DNA of 10,328 nt from an uncultured Eubacteriales bacterium (GTDB taxonomy: Bacteria; Bacillota; Clostridia; Oscillospirales; Butyricicoccaceae). The notes under the pieces were generated by a model that did no database searches, was not told where the DNA came from, and saw only the letters and a list, made by a program, of their open reading frames with translations. The position numbers and the translations under genes were made by a program. Below, piece after piece: positions 1-7,844 of this stretch. The stretch's first letter is position 1. Each line of letters opens with the position of its first letter. The DNA lies in contig CATJIY010000119.1 of the NCBI GenBank assembly GCA_949740695.1, forward strand, positions 1 through 10,328, given 5' to 3'.

Positions 1-33
1 ACGCCCTTCGCTGGGAGCAAAAACGTTTCTTAC

Positions 34-40
34 AAGGAGG
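34..40 (+). promoter_or_regulatory. Ribosome binding site of the amidohydrolase gene
   Basis: AAGGAGG lies eight bases before the ATG at 49 and fixes that start. Bases 1-33 show no recognisable promoter, so transcription probably begins upstream of the window. Confidence 0.8.
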
Positions 41-48
41 AGCTCTTT

Positions 49-1668
49 ATGGAAAAATTTGCGCTGATAAACGGAAAAGTATATCAGGGACAGGGCCGGT
101 TTGTTGAGGCGCTTTACGCCGAGGACGGCGTTATAAAACTAACCGGCACTAACCGGCAGGTACTGGATGCCTGCGGCGATATCCGCCCTTTGGATTGCAG
201 GGGAAAAACCGTGATCCCCGGGTTGAATGACAGCCATATGCACTTGATGGGAGTTGGCGTTGGCATGTATGAGGCCAATATCACCGGAGTAACCTCGGTG
301 GAGGAGATGGTTCAGCGCGTGCGGGATTTTTTGCGGGATCATCCCGAGCGGTGCAAAAACGGCATCCATAGTGTAGGTTGGAATCAGGACAGCTTCACCA
401 AAGAAAAACGGATGCCTACCCGCCATGATCTGGATCAGATCTCTACACAGATCCCCATTGTGTTGGAGCGGGTGTGCGGCCACGTGGCAACCGGCAACAC
501 CAGGGCGGTCCAGCTGATGGGGGTGACCAAGGATTCCGCTCCAGATCTTTTCCCTGGCGGCACCTGGGAGACGGAGGCTGATGGAACGCCCAATGGTATT
601 TTTACCGAAAACGCTGCCGCCGCGTTATGTCATCTGCTTCCGTCTTATACTCCCGATGTCTTGGAAGAAATGTTTCTTCAAGCGGCGGATTACGCTTTGG
701 CGCATGGGGTTACCAGCGTTCAGTCTAATGACGCAGGCAGCGCCTGGGCCAGCCGGGAGGTTTTTTTCTCGCTGCTGAAAAAGCTGTATGACCAGGAAAA
801 ATGTCCCCTGCGGTATCGCTATCAGATCTCTTTCCCATCGCCGGAGGTTTTTGAAGAATATTGTAAGCATATTCGCGGACCTGAGCTGGAGACTGGCCGC
901 CTCAAGCTGGGGCCGATCAAATTATTTAAAGATGGGTCTTTGGGAGGGCGCACCGCCCTCATGCGTCAGGATTATCAAGACGATCCGGGCAATCGAGGGG
1001 TGGAGACCATTACGAATCAGGAGATGGCCGATTTTTGCCGGGTGGCTGATCGATATGGCATCCAGGTGGTGACCCATGTTATCGGTGATAAAGCGGTGGA
1101 GGACACGGTAGCCTGCTATGAACAGGTTTTGCGCGATGGGAAAAATCCTTTGCGTCATGGCTTGGTTCACTGTCAGATTACCGACCGGCCGCTGTTGGAA
1201 CGAATTGCTAAGGATGATATCCTTGTGATGTATCAGCCGATCTTTTTGGACTATGATATGCATGCGGTGACCAGCCGGTGTGGGGAAGCTTTGTCCTCTA
1301 CTTCTTACGCTTTCCGTACGATGGCGCAATTGGGCGGTCACGTATCTTATGGCACCGATTCGCCAGTGGAAGATTGCAACCCCTTTCCCAATCTGTATTC
1401 GGCGGTCGCCCGGCAGGATCAGACGGGTTGGCCAGAGGGGGGCTTCTTTCCCCAGGAGCGGGTGACTGTGGAGGAGGCGGTGGACGCTTATACCATTGGT
1501 TCGGCTTATAATGAATTTCAGGAGGATACCAAGGGGCGCTTGCTTCCCGGCTATCTGGCTGATCTGGCAGTGCTGGATACCGATATTTTTACCTGTCCTC
1601 CAGCCGCCATCCGGGATACCCTGCCAGTGGCCACCGTTGTCGGCGGGAGAGTCGTCTGGGAAAAGTAA
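49..1668 (+). CDS. YtcJ-like metal-dependent amidohydrolase
   Basis: A 539-residue cytoplasmic amidohydrolase of the YtcJ / N-substituted formamide deformylase-like group, at about the usual length for that group. The fold is visible in order: a small N-terminal beta-sandwich (about residues 1-55), then the metal-binding HxH (H63, H65 in NDSHMHL) at the start of the TIM barrel, a conserved KLFKDGSLGGRTA stretch (about 289-301) that may supply the bridging lysine, later histidines H341 (VVTHVIGDKAV) and H372 (HGLVHCQ), and the catalytic aspartate D435 in YGTDSPVED. The C-terminal part (about 500-539) returns to the beta-sandwich. The family hydrolyses amide, formamide or cyclic amide bonds, and the substrate cannot be read from the sequence. 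The start is supported by AAGGAGG. The next gene follows after 12 bp, so the two are probably co-transcribed. The family is certain; the substrate is unknown. Confidence 0.93.
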   Translation: MEKFALINGKVYQGQGRFVEALYAEDGVIKLTGTNRQVLDACGDIRPLDCRGKTVIPGLNDSHMHLMGVGVGMYEANITGVTSVEEMVQRVRDFLRDHPERCKNGIHSVGWNQDSFTKEKRMPTRHDLDQISTQIPIVLERVCGHVATGNTRAVQLMGVTKDSAPDLFPGGTWETEADGTPNGIFTENAAAALCHLLPSYTPDVLEEMFLQAADYALAHGVTSVQSNDAGSAWASREVFFSLLKKLYDQEKCPLRYRYQISFPSPEVFEEYCKHIRGPELETGRLKLGPIKLFKDGSLGGRTALMRQDYQDDPGNRGVETITNQEMADFCRVADRYGIQVVTHVIGDKAVEDTVACYEQVLRDGKNPLRHGLVHCQITDRPLLERIAKDDILVMYQPIFLDYDMHAVTSRCGEALSSTSYAFRTMAQLGGHVSYGTDSPVEDCNPFPNLYSAVARQDQTGWPEGGFFPQERVTVEEAVDAYTIGSAYNEFQEDTKGRLLPGYLADLAVLDTDIFTCPPAAIRDTLPVATVVGGRVVWEK

Positions 1669-1680
1669 GGGGGATTGGGC

Positions 1681-2478
1681 ATGATTCTTTTCTTTTCTGG
1701 CACGGGCAACAGCCGCCGGGCCGCTCAGCTGCTAGCGGATATCCTGCAGGATCAAATAGAGGACGCTTTTCCTTATCTCCGACGAGGGCAGGCGCCTCAG
1801 CTGTATTCGGATGCCCCTTGGATTTTTGTTTCCCCCACTTACGCCTGGCGGCTGCCGCCGGTGTTTGAGACCCTGTTGCGGGAGGGGCGGTTTTATGGCA
1901 GCAAACGCGCATATTTTGTCATGACTTGCGGGGACAGCGCAGGTAACGCCGCTAGCTACTTGGAAAGCCTGTGCGATCACATGGGGCTAGTTTTTCGCGG
2001 TCTGCTGCCAGTGAAAATGCCGGAAAATTATGTGGCCATGTTCCCTGTTCCTGGGGAAGCGCAGGCAAAGCCCATTCTTCGCCGGGCGGACAAGGCGCTG
2101 CGCCAGGCCGCAGAATATATCGTCCGGCAGCAACCCTTTCCTGTGGTAGAAACCGGGTGGAAGGATAAGCTGCTTTCCGGACCGGTAAACACTTTTTTTC
2201 ACGGGGTTCTTGTCAAGGACAAGGCGTTTTTTTCCACGGAAAGCTGTACCGGTTGCGGCGCTTGCGTCCAGCTTTGCCCAGTGAACAACATTATGTTGCG
2301 GGAGGGCAAGCCGGTTTGGCAAGGCCGGTGTGTTCACTGCATGGCCTGTATCTGCGGTTGTCCGCAAAAGGCCATCGAATACGGCAAAAAGAGCGTGGGC
2401 AAGCCCCGCTATCAGTGTCCGCCCTGGAAAGGCAGCGCTCCGGCGGAAGGAGGTTCTCATGACCAGGAAGCTTTATGA
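1681..2478 (+). CDS. EFR1-type flavodoxin/ferredoxin fusion protein
   Basis: A 265-residue redox protein joining a flavodoxin-like domain to a bacterial ferredoxin domain. The N-terminus carries the FMN phosphate-binding loop SGTGNS (residues 6-11) and a second flavodoxin-type loop near SPTYAWRLPP (51-60). The C-terminal part holds two [4Fe-4S] motifs: C189, C192, C195, C199 (CTGCGACVQLCP) and C217, C220, C223, C227 (CVHCMACICGCP), with an extra C225. Proteins of this layout are thought to shuttle electrons in anaerobes; the partner enzyme is unknown. An in-frame TTG two codons upstream is possible, but the AGGGGG at 1668-1673 is spaced correctly for the ATG at 1681. The 3' end overlaps the next gene by 20 bp, suggesting translational coupling. 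The final ~15 residues lie over the next gene's start region and are probably unstructured. Confidence 0.9.
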   Translation: MILFFSGTGNSRRAAQLLADILQDQIEDAFPYLRRGQAPQLYSDAPWIFVSPTYAWRLPPVFETLLREGRFYGSKRAYFVMTCGDSAGNAASYLESLCDHMGLVFRGLLPVKMPENYVAMFPVPGEAQAKPILRRADKALRQAAEYIVRQQPFPVVETGWKDKLLSGPVNTFFHGVLVKDKAFFSTESCTGCGACVQLCPVNNIMLREGKPVWQGRCVHCMACICGCPQKAIEYGKKSVGKPRYQCPPWKGSAPAEGGSHDQEAL

Positions 2479-3622
2479 TATCGATCCCTACCGCGCCAGC
2501 TTTTCCGCCCGGGTAGTGTCTTGTCAACAGGGAAAAACCGGCTGGGAGGTGGCGCTGGACCAGACCGCCTTTTACCCCGAGGGAGGAGGTCAGCCGGGAG
2601 ATTGGGGAAAATTAAACGATATTTTGGTGACTGGCGCCCATGAGCGGGCGGGAGAAATATTCCATTTGTGCGCCCAGCCTCTGCCGGTAGGACAAACCGT
2701 AACCGGGGAGATTGATTGGCCTCGCCGGTTTGACCACATGCAGCAGCACAGTGGGGAACACATTGTCAGCGGTATGATCTGCGCCCGTTATCGTTGCGAC
2801 AATGTGGGTTTCCACCTGGGGAAAGAAACTGTGACCATCGACTTTAACCATCCCATTCCGCCTGAGGACCTGCCCGTGATTCAGCAGGCGGCCAACGCCT
2901 ATCTGTGGGAGGACCATCCGGTAGATATTGCTCTTTTGGATGGAGAAGCGCTTCAGCAGGCGGTTTACCGCAGCAAAAAAGAGATTCCCGGGGCGGTTCG
3001 GCTGGTGGCTTTTCCAGGAGCCGACCGGTGCGCTTGCTGCGGCACGCATGTGCGATCTTCCGGTCAAGTGGGGCTGGTAACCCTGCTTTCCTGCCAGCGG
3101 TTTCGAGAAGGGGTGCGCATTGAGCTGCTTTGCGGTAAACGAGCCATGGATTATCTGGCTGGGGTGGAAGCGCAAAACGCCGCGGTATCCCGCTTGCTTT
3201 CCGCCAAGCCGTTGGAAACCCGGGAAGCGGTAAATCGTCTTCAGCAAGAGTTGGAAAGCCAAAAGCTTCGCGCCGCCGCGCTGGAGGAAGAAAAATTGGA
3301 TCGCATCGCCCGGTCGCTGGCGGGAGCGGAGCAGGCTTTGGTGTTGGCAGAGGGACTCTCTCCCGATGGGGTGCGCCGCCTTTGCGATAAGGGAATGGCG
3401 GCGTGCAATCTGTGCGCTGTTTTTTCTCCTAACCAGGAGGGTTTTCAATACGCCATTGGGGCAAAGGACGCTGATCTGCGTGCATTGGCAAAGGCGCTGA
3501 ACGACGCTTTTTCCGGCCGGGGCGGCGGCAAGGCCGGGTTTGTACAGGGACGGGTATCTGCTCAGTGGGGCCCAATAAGGGAGTTTTTTGCCCAGCGTTT
3601 CCCGAATCTGCGAGAAGGATAA
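2459..3622 (+). CDS. AlaX-like alanyl-tRNA editing protein with DHHA1 domain
   Basis: A 387-residue free-standing relative of the editing half of alanyl-tRNA synthetase. Such proteins hydrolyse Ser-tRNA(Ala) or Gly-tRNA(Ala), preventing mistranslation. Residues 1-90 match the N-terminal beta-rich part (TAFYPEGGGQPGD at 36-48). The zinc-binding editing motif follows as HxxxH (H97, H101 in QQHSGEH) and CxxxH (C193, H197 in CACCGTH). Residues about 240-290 form a helical, probably coiled-coil linker. The C-terminus is a DHHA1 domain with the glycine-rich SGRGGGKAGFVQG (352-364). This makes it a long AlaX with DHHA1, not the short single-domain type. The reading frame is open upstream to 2330, but AAGGAGG at 2447-2453 and the family's usual N-terminus select the ATG at 2459, inside the end of the preceding gene. 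Mischarged-tRNA preference is inferred from the family only. Confidence 0.93.
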   Translation: MTRKLYDIDPYRASFSARVVSCQQGKTGWEVALDQTAFYPEGGGQPGDWGKLNDILVTGAHERAGEIFHLCAQPLPVGQTVTGEIDWPRRFDHMQQHSGEHIVSGMICARYRCDNVGFHLGKETVTIDFNHPIPPEDLPVIQQAANAYLWEDHPVDIALLDGEALQQAVYRSKKEIPGAVRLVAFPGADRCACCGTHVRSSGQVGLVTLLSCQRFREGVRIELLCGKRAMDYLAGVEAQNAAVSRLLSAKPLETREAVNRLQQELESQKLRAAALEEEKLDRIARSLAGAEQALVLAEGLSPDGVRRLCDKGMAACNLCAVFSPNQEGFQYAIGAKDADLRALAKALNDAFSGRGGGKAGFVQGRVSAQWGPIREFFAQRFPNLREG

Positions 3623-4048
3623 ACGATATTGGGAGAAGCAGAAATCTCCACCAAAGATTTTTGGATCAATTTTGCCGGGATATCTCCTTCCCGGCTATGG
3701 AGCGTTGGGATCAGGCTGGCTTTTTGTCCCTGTTTCCATCCCCAGACGGCTGTGTTTTTGCAGGAGGCGGGTCAGTAGACTGCCGCAGGCGAAAAGAACA
3801 GTTCTCATCCTTCCTTGCAGTATTTCAAAGCTGTCCCTGGGCGTTTCGGACCAGCTTTTGGGAGGCTCAGATGAACTGTAATATTTTCGCCCGGTCAGCT
3901 GGTCCTGATGGGCAACTGATAGGAAAAGCGGCACATAACAGAAAGGGACTTCGAAGGAGCGATTTTCGTTCTGTCCAGTAGGAGCGGGCCGGCAGTTTTT
4001 TTGCCGCTTGATCAGGATTTGTTTTTTCGCCGCACAAGGAGGCTGGAT
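3623..4048 (+). other. 426-bp stretch with no convincing gene
   Basis: No gene is supported between the tRNA-editing gene and the radical SAM gene. The plus strand has a stop-free frame that runs on to 3981 (about 115 codons past the preceding stop). A minus-strand frame overlaps the same bases. Neither has a Shine-Dalgarno sequence at a sensible start or a product I recognise. The plus-strand frame is rich in Phe, Trp and Cys. A small perfect hairpin is present (GCCGGGA 3674-3680 with TCCCGGC 3689-3695, 8-base loop), with no T run after it, so it is not an ordinary terminator. The stretch could be a decayed gene or a long leader for the radical SAM gene. Confidence 0.5.
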
Positions 4049-6097
4049 ATGCACGCAAGAGAAGAATTCCTGCCGGTAAGCCAGCAGGATATGAGGGATC
4101 GAGGTTGGTATTATTATGATTTTTTGCTGGTTACCGGAGACGCCTATGTGGACCACCCTTCCTTTGGGACGGCGGTGATCTCCCGGGTATTAGAAAAGGC
4201 CGGTTTCCGAGTGGCCATTCTTTCTCAGCCCGGCTGGCATACCGTCAAGGATTTCACAGCGATGGGCCGGCCCCGGTTGGGCGTGTTGATTAACGCGGGC
4301 AATATCGACTCCATGGTGGCCCACTATTCGGTTTCCAAGCACCGGCGAAAAACCGACGCCTATACTCCCGGCGGCCTGACGGGCAAACGCCCTGACCGGG
4401 CGGTGATTGTCTATTCCAACCGGGCCAGAGAGGCGTTTCCCGGCTTGCCCATCATCATTGGAGGGATCGAAGCGTCTTTGCGCCGCTTTGCCCATTACGA
4501 TTATTGGGACGACCAGGTGCGTCCCACTATTTTGCAGGATAGCGGGGCGGATCTGCTGTCTTATGGCATGGGGGAACGATCCATGACCGAGATTGCCCGC
4601 CGGTTGAAGAAAGGCCAACCAGTGGAAGCCCTGCGGGATATCCGGGGCACTTGCTTTCTCTCCAGCGATCCAAACGCCTGCGCGTTTGGCGGGGCCATCA
4701 CCCTGCCTTCCTTTGAGCGAGTACGGGAAGATCGGGAGGCATATGCCCGGGCGGCCTTTCTCCAGCAGAATGAAAATGACTTTGTCCGGGGGCGACCGTT
4801 TATTCAGCCTACCGGTAAGCGGTGGCTGATTCAAAATCCGCCCGCTTTGCCCTTGGAAGGAAAGGAGCTGGACCAGGTCTTTGATCTGCCCTATGCCCGG
4901 TATTATCACCCGGACTATGAGGCGCTGGGCGGTGTGGCCGCCATTGAGGAGGTGCGGTTTTCCATCATTCACAATCGGGGATGCTTTGGTTCCTGTAACT
5001 TTTGCGCCCTTGCGTTGCACCAGGGCCGGTATGTTACCGCTCGCAGTCAAGCGTCTGTTTTGCGGGAGGGAGAAAAAATTGCCGCCGATCCAGATTTCAA
5101 AGGATATATTCATGACGTGGGGGGGCCAACCGCCAATTTTGATCATCCGGCCTGTTCCCGGCAAAAGCGGTATGGCGCCTGCGCGCACCGGCAGTGCTTG
5201 TTCCCTACCCCTTGCCCTAATCTAGACGCCGACGAAAGCGGCTATCTGGATACCCTCCGCCGCCTGCGGGCGATCCCCGGGGTGAAGAAAGTGTTTATCC
5301 GTAGCGGTATCCGCTTTGACTATATGCTTCAGGATAAAAAGAGCGACTTTTTTTCCCAGCTGGTGAGCCGCCATGTCAGCGGGCAGCTGAAGGTGGCGCC
5401 TGAGCATATCAGCTCGCAGGTGTTGCATTATATGGGGAAACCCTTTGCTGATGTTTACGATCAGTTTTGCCGCCGGTACTATGCTTTGTCAGAAAAGTGC
5501 GGCAAGGAGCAATATCTGGTGCCGTATCTCATGTCCTCCCATCCAGGCAGCGGGCTTAAAGAAGCCATAGACCTGGCTTGTTATTTAAAGGAACACCGGC
5601 TCCGTCCTGAGCAGGTGCAGGATTTTTATCCCACCCCCGGCACGCTTTCTACCGCTATGTACTACACTGGGTTGGATCCTCGGGATATGACCCCGGTATT
5701 TGTGGCTCGATCACTTGAGGACAAGGCCATGCAGCGAGCGCTGCTCCAGCCCGGCAACCCGAAAAATCATGATCTAGTCCGCAAGGCTTTGCGATTGGCC
5801 GGCCGGGAGGATCTAATCGGCAGCGGCCGGCACTGTTTGGTTCCCGTGGAGCGCACGCCTCGTTCGGCGCCGAAACCCGTGGAACGGTCGCTTCGGAGTC
5901 AGCGGCGGTCTTCCGCCAGCGGAAAGCGCCTCTCCCCGAAGGGGACCGATCCCAGGAAAGATCAGTATTCCACTGGTAAAAAATCGCGAGACGGCCGGTC
6001 CAGCGCCGGGGCGGCAGCTTCCGGCGCTGCGGCAAAAAGTCATCGGCCCGCCCGCTTTTCCAAAGCCGTCCCAGGGAAAAAATCCCGCGGTAAGTAA
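4049..6097 (+). CDS. YgiQ-family radical SAM protein
   Basis: A 682-residue radical SAM enzyme of the YgiQ family, whose members have no firmly assigned reaction. The N-terminal domain (about 1-300) begins with the typical FLPVSQQDMRDRGW (7-20) and includes IIIGGIEASLRRFAHYDYW (135-153), as seen throughout the family. The [4Fe-4S]/SAM site is the CxxxCxxC C312, C316, C319 in GCFGSCNFCAL, followed by the radical SAM barrel. The conserved PEHIS and YLVPYLMSSHPGS stretches lie further on, then the QDFYPTPGT motif. The last ~80 residues (from about 602) are a low-complexity, strongly basic tail rich in Arg, Lys, Ser and Ala, probably disordered. The frame is open upstream to 4001, but AAGGAGG at 4036-4042 and the family N-terminus choose the ATG at 4049. 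The gene ends three bases before a strong hairpin terminator. Confidence 0.93.
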   Translation: MHAREEFLPVSQQDMRDRGWYYYDFLLVTGDAYVDHPSFGTAVISRVLEKAGFRVAILSQPGWHTVKDFTAMGRPRLGVLINAGNIDSMVAHYSVSKHRRKTDAYTPGGLTGKRPDRAVIVYSNRAREAFPGLPIIIGGIEASLRRFAHYDYWDDQVRPTILQDSGADLLSYGMGERSMTEIARRLKKGQPVEALRDIRGTCFLSSDPNACAFGGAITLPSFERVREDREAYARAAFLQQNENDFVRGRPFIQPTGKRWLIQNPPALPLEGKELDQVFDLPYARYYHPDYEALGGVAAIEEVRFSIIHNRGCFGSCNFCALALHQGRYVTARSQASVLREGEKIAADPDFKGYIHDVGGPTANFDHPACSRQKRYGACAHRQCLFPTPCPNLDADESGYLDTLRRLRAIPGVKKVFIRSGIRFDYMLQDKKSDFFSQLVSRHVSGQLKVAPEHISSQVLHYMGKPFADVYDQFCRRYYALSEKCGKEQYLVPYLMSSHPGSGLKEAIDLACYLKEHRLRPEQVQDFYPTPGTLSTAMYYTGLDPRDMTPVFVARSLEDKAMQRALLQPGNPKNHDLVRKALRLAGREDLIGSGRHCLVPVERTPRSAPKPVERSLRSQRRSSASGKRLSPKGTDPRKDQYSTGKKSRDGRSSAGAAASGAAAKSHRPARFSKAVPGKKSRGK

Positions 6098-6099
6098 AC

Positions 6100-6141
6100 A
6101 ATACCCAGGACCGTCTCTAAAAAGAGAAGGTCCTGGGTATT
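6100..6141. terminator. Bidirectional intrinsic terminator between convergent genes
   Basis: A perfect 13-bp stem, AATACCCAGGACC (6100-6112) with GGTCCTGGGTATT (6129-6141), encloses an inner TCTCT/AGAGA stem with an AAAA loop. It is followed on the plus strand by TTTCT, forming a short T run with the end of the stem. It begins three bases after the radical SAM stop codon and lies about 50 bp beyond the flotillin stop on the other strand, so it most likely serves both. The minus-strand T run is weaker (TATTGTTTACT). Confidence 0.88.
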
Positions 6142-6190
6142 TTCTATGTGGTCTGAGTTGGATTCAGGACTGACCGGGTTCGGCCTGGAG

Positions 6191-7708
6191 TTATTCAGGC
6201 TGTTGTTCCCCTGTAGAATCGCCAACAGGCGGAGCGGATTTCCCTGTGGAAGCGGGGTTCTGAATGATGATGGTTTTATCCTCTCCCCCCGCCAGCTTGC
6301 CTCCCAGCATACCAGCTACCAGAGACTTGACGTCAATCCCCATGCTTTGGGTGATGCCCTCGGTGACTTGAGAGGTCCCGGTGATGATATCGCCCAACAG
6401 TTTGGCGCTGTTGCCGTCGCCATACATGGTGATCTTATCCACCTTAGAAAGCGGTTCGGCCACATATTTGGCGATTTCAGGAAGGGCCTGCATCACCATT
6501 TCGATAACGGCGGCTTCTCCATATTTTTTCATTGCTTCTGCTTTTTTGTCAATACCGTCGGCTTCTGCCAGGGATTTAGCGCGAATGGCTTCAGCCTCCG
6601 CCTTGCCGACGGCGGCGATACCTTCCGCTTCCTGCTCCTTAGCGTATTTCTGGGCTTCTGCAATTTTTCGTTGGGCTTGGGCCTTTTGTTCTTGCTCATA
6701 GCGGGAAGCCTCGGCGTCTTTCTGCCGCTTAAACAGCTCGGCCTCGGCCTCCTGCTGCTGGCGGTAGCGCTCGGCGTCCGCTTTGGCGCGGATTTCGGCT
6801 TCCAGCGTCTGCCGCTGCACTTCAACCTCATGTTGCTTGAGCTCGGCCTGCCGCTGGGTTTTGGCGATTTCCGCGTTTACAGTAGCGGTTTCAATGCTCT
6901 TGCGCTGCTCTTGGCTTTGAATCTCATAAGCGGCGTCCGCCTCGGCTTTTTTACCGTCTGCCATGATTTTTAGTTCGGCCCGCCGGATCTCCAGTTCGGT
7001 CTGTTTTTGGGCGATTTGGGTATCCGCATGAACCCGGGCTTCGTTAGACTCTCGTTCGGCTTCCGCTTGGGCGATGGCGATATCCCGGTCGGCTTGGGCT
7101 TTGGCAATGGCAGCATTCTTTTTGATAAGGCTGGTGTTGTCGGCGCCTAGGTCTTTAATCAGCCCATTTTCATCGGTGACATTTTGAATATTGCAGGAGA
7201 GGATTTCGATGCCCAGCTTATCCATATCCTTACTGGCCTTTTGCATTACCTGATCGGAGAAGGAGTCCCGGTCGGTATTGATCTCCTTAAGGGACAAGGT
7301 GCCGATGATTTCCCGCATATTGCCCTGAAGGGAATCCTGAAGATCCAAGGTGATTTCTTCAGGCCGCTTGTTCAGGAAGTTTTTGGCCGCCAGTTTGATG
7401 CCTTCCGCCTGAGGAGAAATGCGAACCTTTGCCACTGCGTCTACGTTGACGTTGATAAAATCACTGGTGGGAACCGACTGCTCAGTTTTGATATCTACGG
7501 TCATCTGGCCCAGATATAGCTTATCCATGCGTTCAAAGATTGGAACGCGAATTCCGGCCCGGCCAATCAGGACCTTGCTTTCTTTTTTCAATCCGGAAAT
7601 GATGTACGCTTGATCAGGCGGGGCTTTCACATAGCCAATCAAAAGAACGGCGCCCAAGGCTATGGCGATTAGAATCACTGGGATCAAGGGTAAAATGGCT
7701 TCTAACAT
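6191..7708 (-). CDS. Flotillin / SPFH-domain membrane scaffold protein
   Basis: A 505-residue flotillin, close in length and layout to Bacillus FloT/YuaG. One hydrophobic N-terminal segment (about residues 4-26, starting LEAILPLIPVILIAI) anchors it in the membrane. Next comes the SPFH/band 7 domain (about 27-200). A long Ala/Glu/Lys/Gln-rich coiled coil (about 205-395) with many AEAE-type repeats follows. The C-terminus has the flotillin-typical MVMQALPEIAKYVAEPLSKVDKI stretch and ends in a short Gly/Ser/Pro tail. Flotillins form oligomeric assemblies that organise membrane microdomains and affect fluidity. An in-frame upstream ATG would add six residues, but AAAGGAGGA (minus strand, 7723-7715) is correctly spaced for the ATG at 7708. 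An NfeD-type partner, often adjacent to flotillin genes, is not seen here. The nearest same-strand upstream gene is the DinJ-like one, 136 bp away. Confidence 0.95.
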   Translation of the reverse strand: MLEAILPLIPVILIAIALGAVLLIGYVKAPPDQAYIISGLKKESKVLIGRAGIRVPIFERMDKLYLGQMTVDIKTEQSVPTSDFINVNVDAVAKVRISPQAEGIKLAAKNFLNKRPEEITLDLQDSLQGNMREIIGTLSLKEINTDRDSFSDQVMQKASKDMDKLGIEILSCNIQNVTDENGLIKDLGADNTSLIKKNAAIAKAQADRDIAIAQAEAERESNEARVHADTQIAQKQTELEIRRAELKIMADGKKAEADAAYEIQSQEQRKSIETATVNAEIAKTQRQAELKQHEVEVQRQTLEAEIRAKADAERYRQQQEAEAELFKRQKDAEASRYEQEQKAQAQRKIAEAQKYAKEQEAEGIAAVGKAEAEAIRAKSLAEADGIDKKAEAMKKYGEAAVIEMVMQALPEIAKYVAEPLSKVDKITMYGDGNSAKLLGDIITGTSQVTEGITQSMGIDVKSLVAGMLGGKLAGGEDKTIIIQNPASTGKSAPPVGDSTGEQQPE

Positions 7709-7740
7709 GGGGACTCCTCCTTTCAAATTTTAACATATCA

Positions 7741-7816
7741 ATCGTTTTTATTTCAAAACCGGTTAGGACGGCATGAAAACATAAGGCGGAATCGTTCTGT
7801 CTGCAAATAAAACGAT
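7741..7816. repeat. Imperfect inverted repeat between the flotillin and DinJ-like genes
   Basis: ATCGTTTTTATTT (7741-7753) and AAATAAAACGAT (7805-7816) are complementary except for one extra T, with about 51 bases between them. A third, shorter ATCGTT copy lies at 7791-7796. The arms are AT-rich, so chance is possible. If real, they could be a regulatory site upstream of flotillin or part of a weak 3' structure of the DinJ-like transcript. Confidence 0.4.
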
Positions 7817-7844
7817 GAGATGCTTGCCGGCGAATCACTGTTTT

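Noticed and set aside
922..1341. 139-codon minus-strand frame inside the amidohydrolase gene
   Set aside because: It lies wholly within a well-supported gene, has no family resemblance and is explained by codon composition.
2612..3448. 278-codon minus-strand frame opposite the tRNA-editing gene
   Set aside because: The plus-strand gene has all its family motifs; the antisense frame is a shadow with no recognisable product.
4190..5188. 332-codon minus-strand frame opposite the radical SAM gene
   Set aside because: It overlaps the conserved core and radical SAM motif of the real gene and resembles no known protein.
6146..6973. 275-codon plus-strand frame opposite the flotillin coiled coil
   Set aside because: Its Leu/Phe/Gly-rich product is the antisense reading of the Ala/Glu/Lys-rich coiled coil, a common artefact.
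6700..7130. Repetitive GCTTCGGC-like stretches suggesting a DNA repeat array
   Set aside because: They come from the AEA/KAEAE codon repeats of the flotillin coiled coil and have no fixed unit or spacing.
7727..7756. Promoter-like TTGAAA-18-TAAAAT on the minus strand just upstream of flotillin
   Set aside because: Transcription would start inside the flotillin ribosome binding site, leaving almost no leader, so it is unlikely to be the working promoter despite good box matches.
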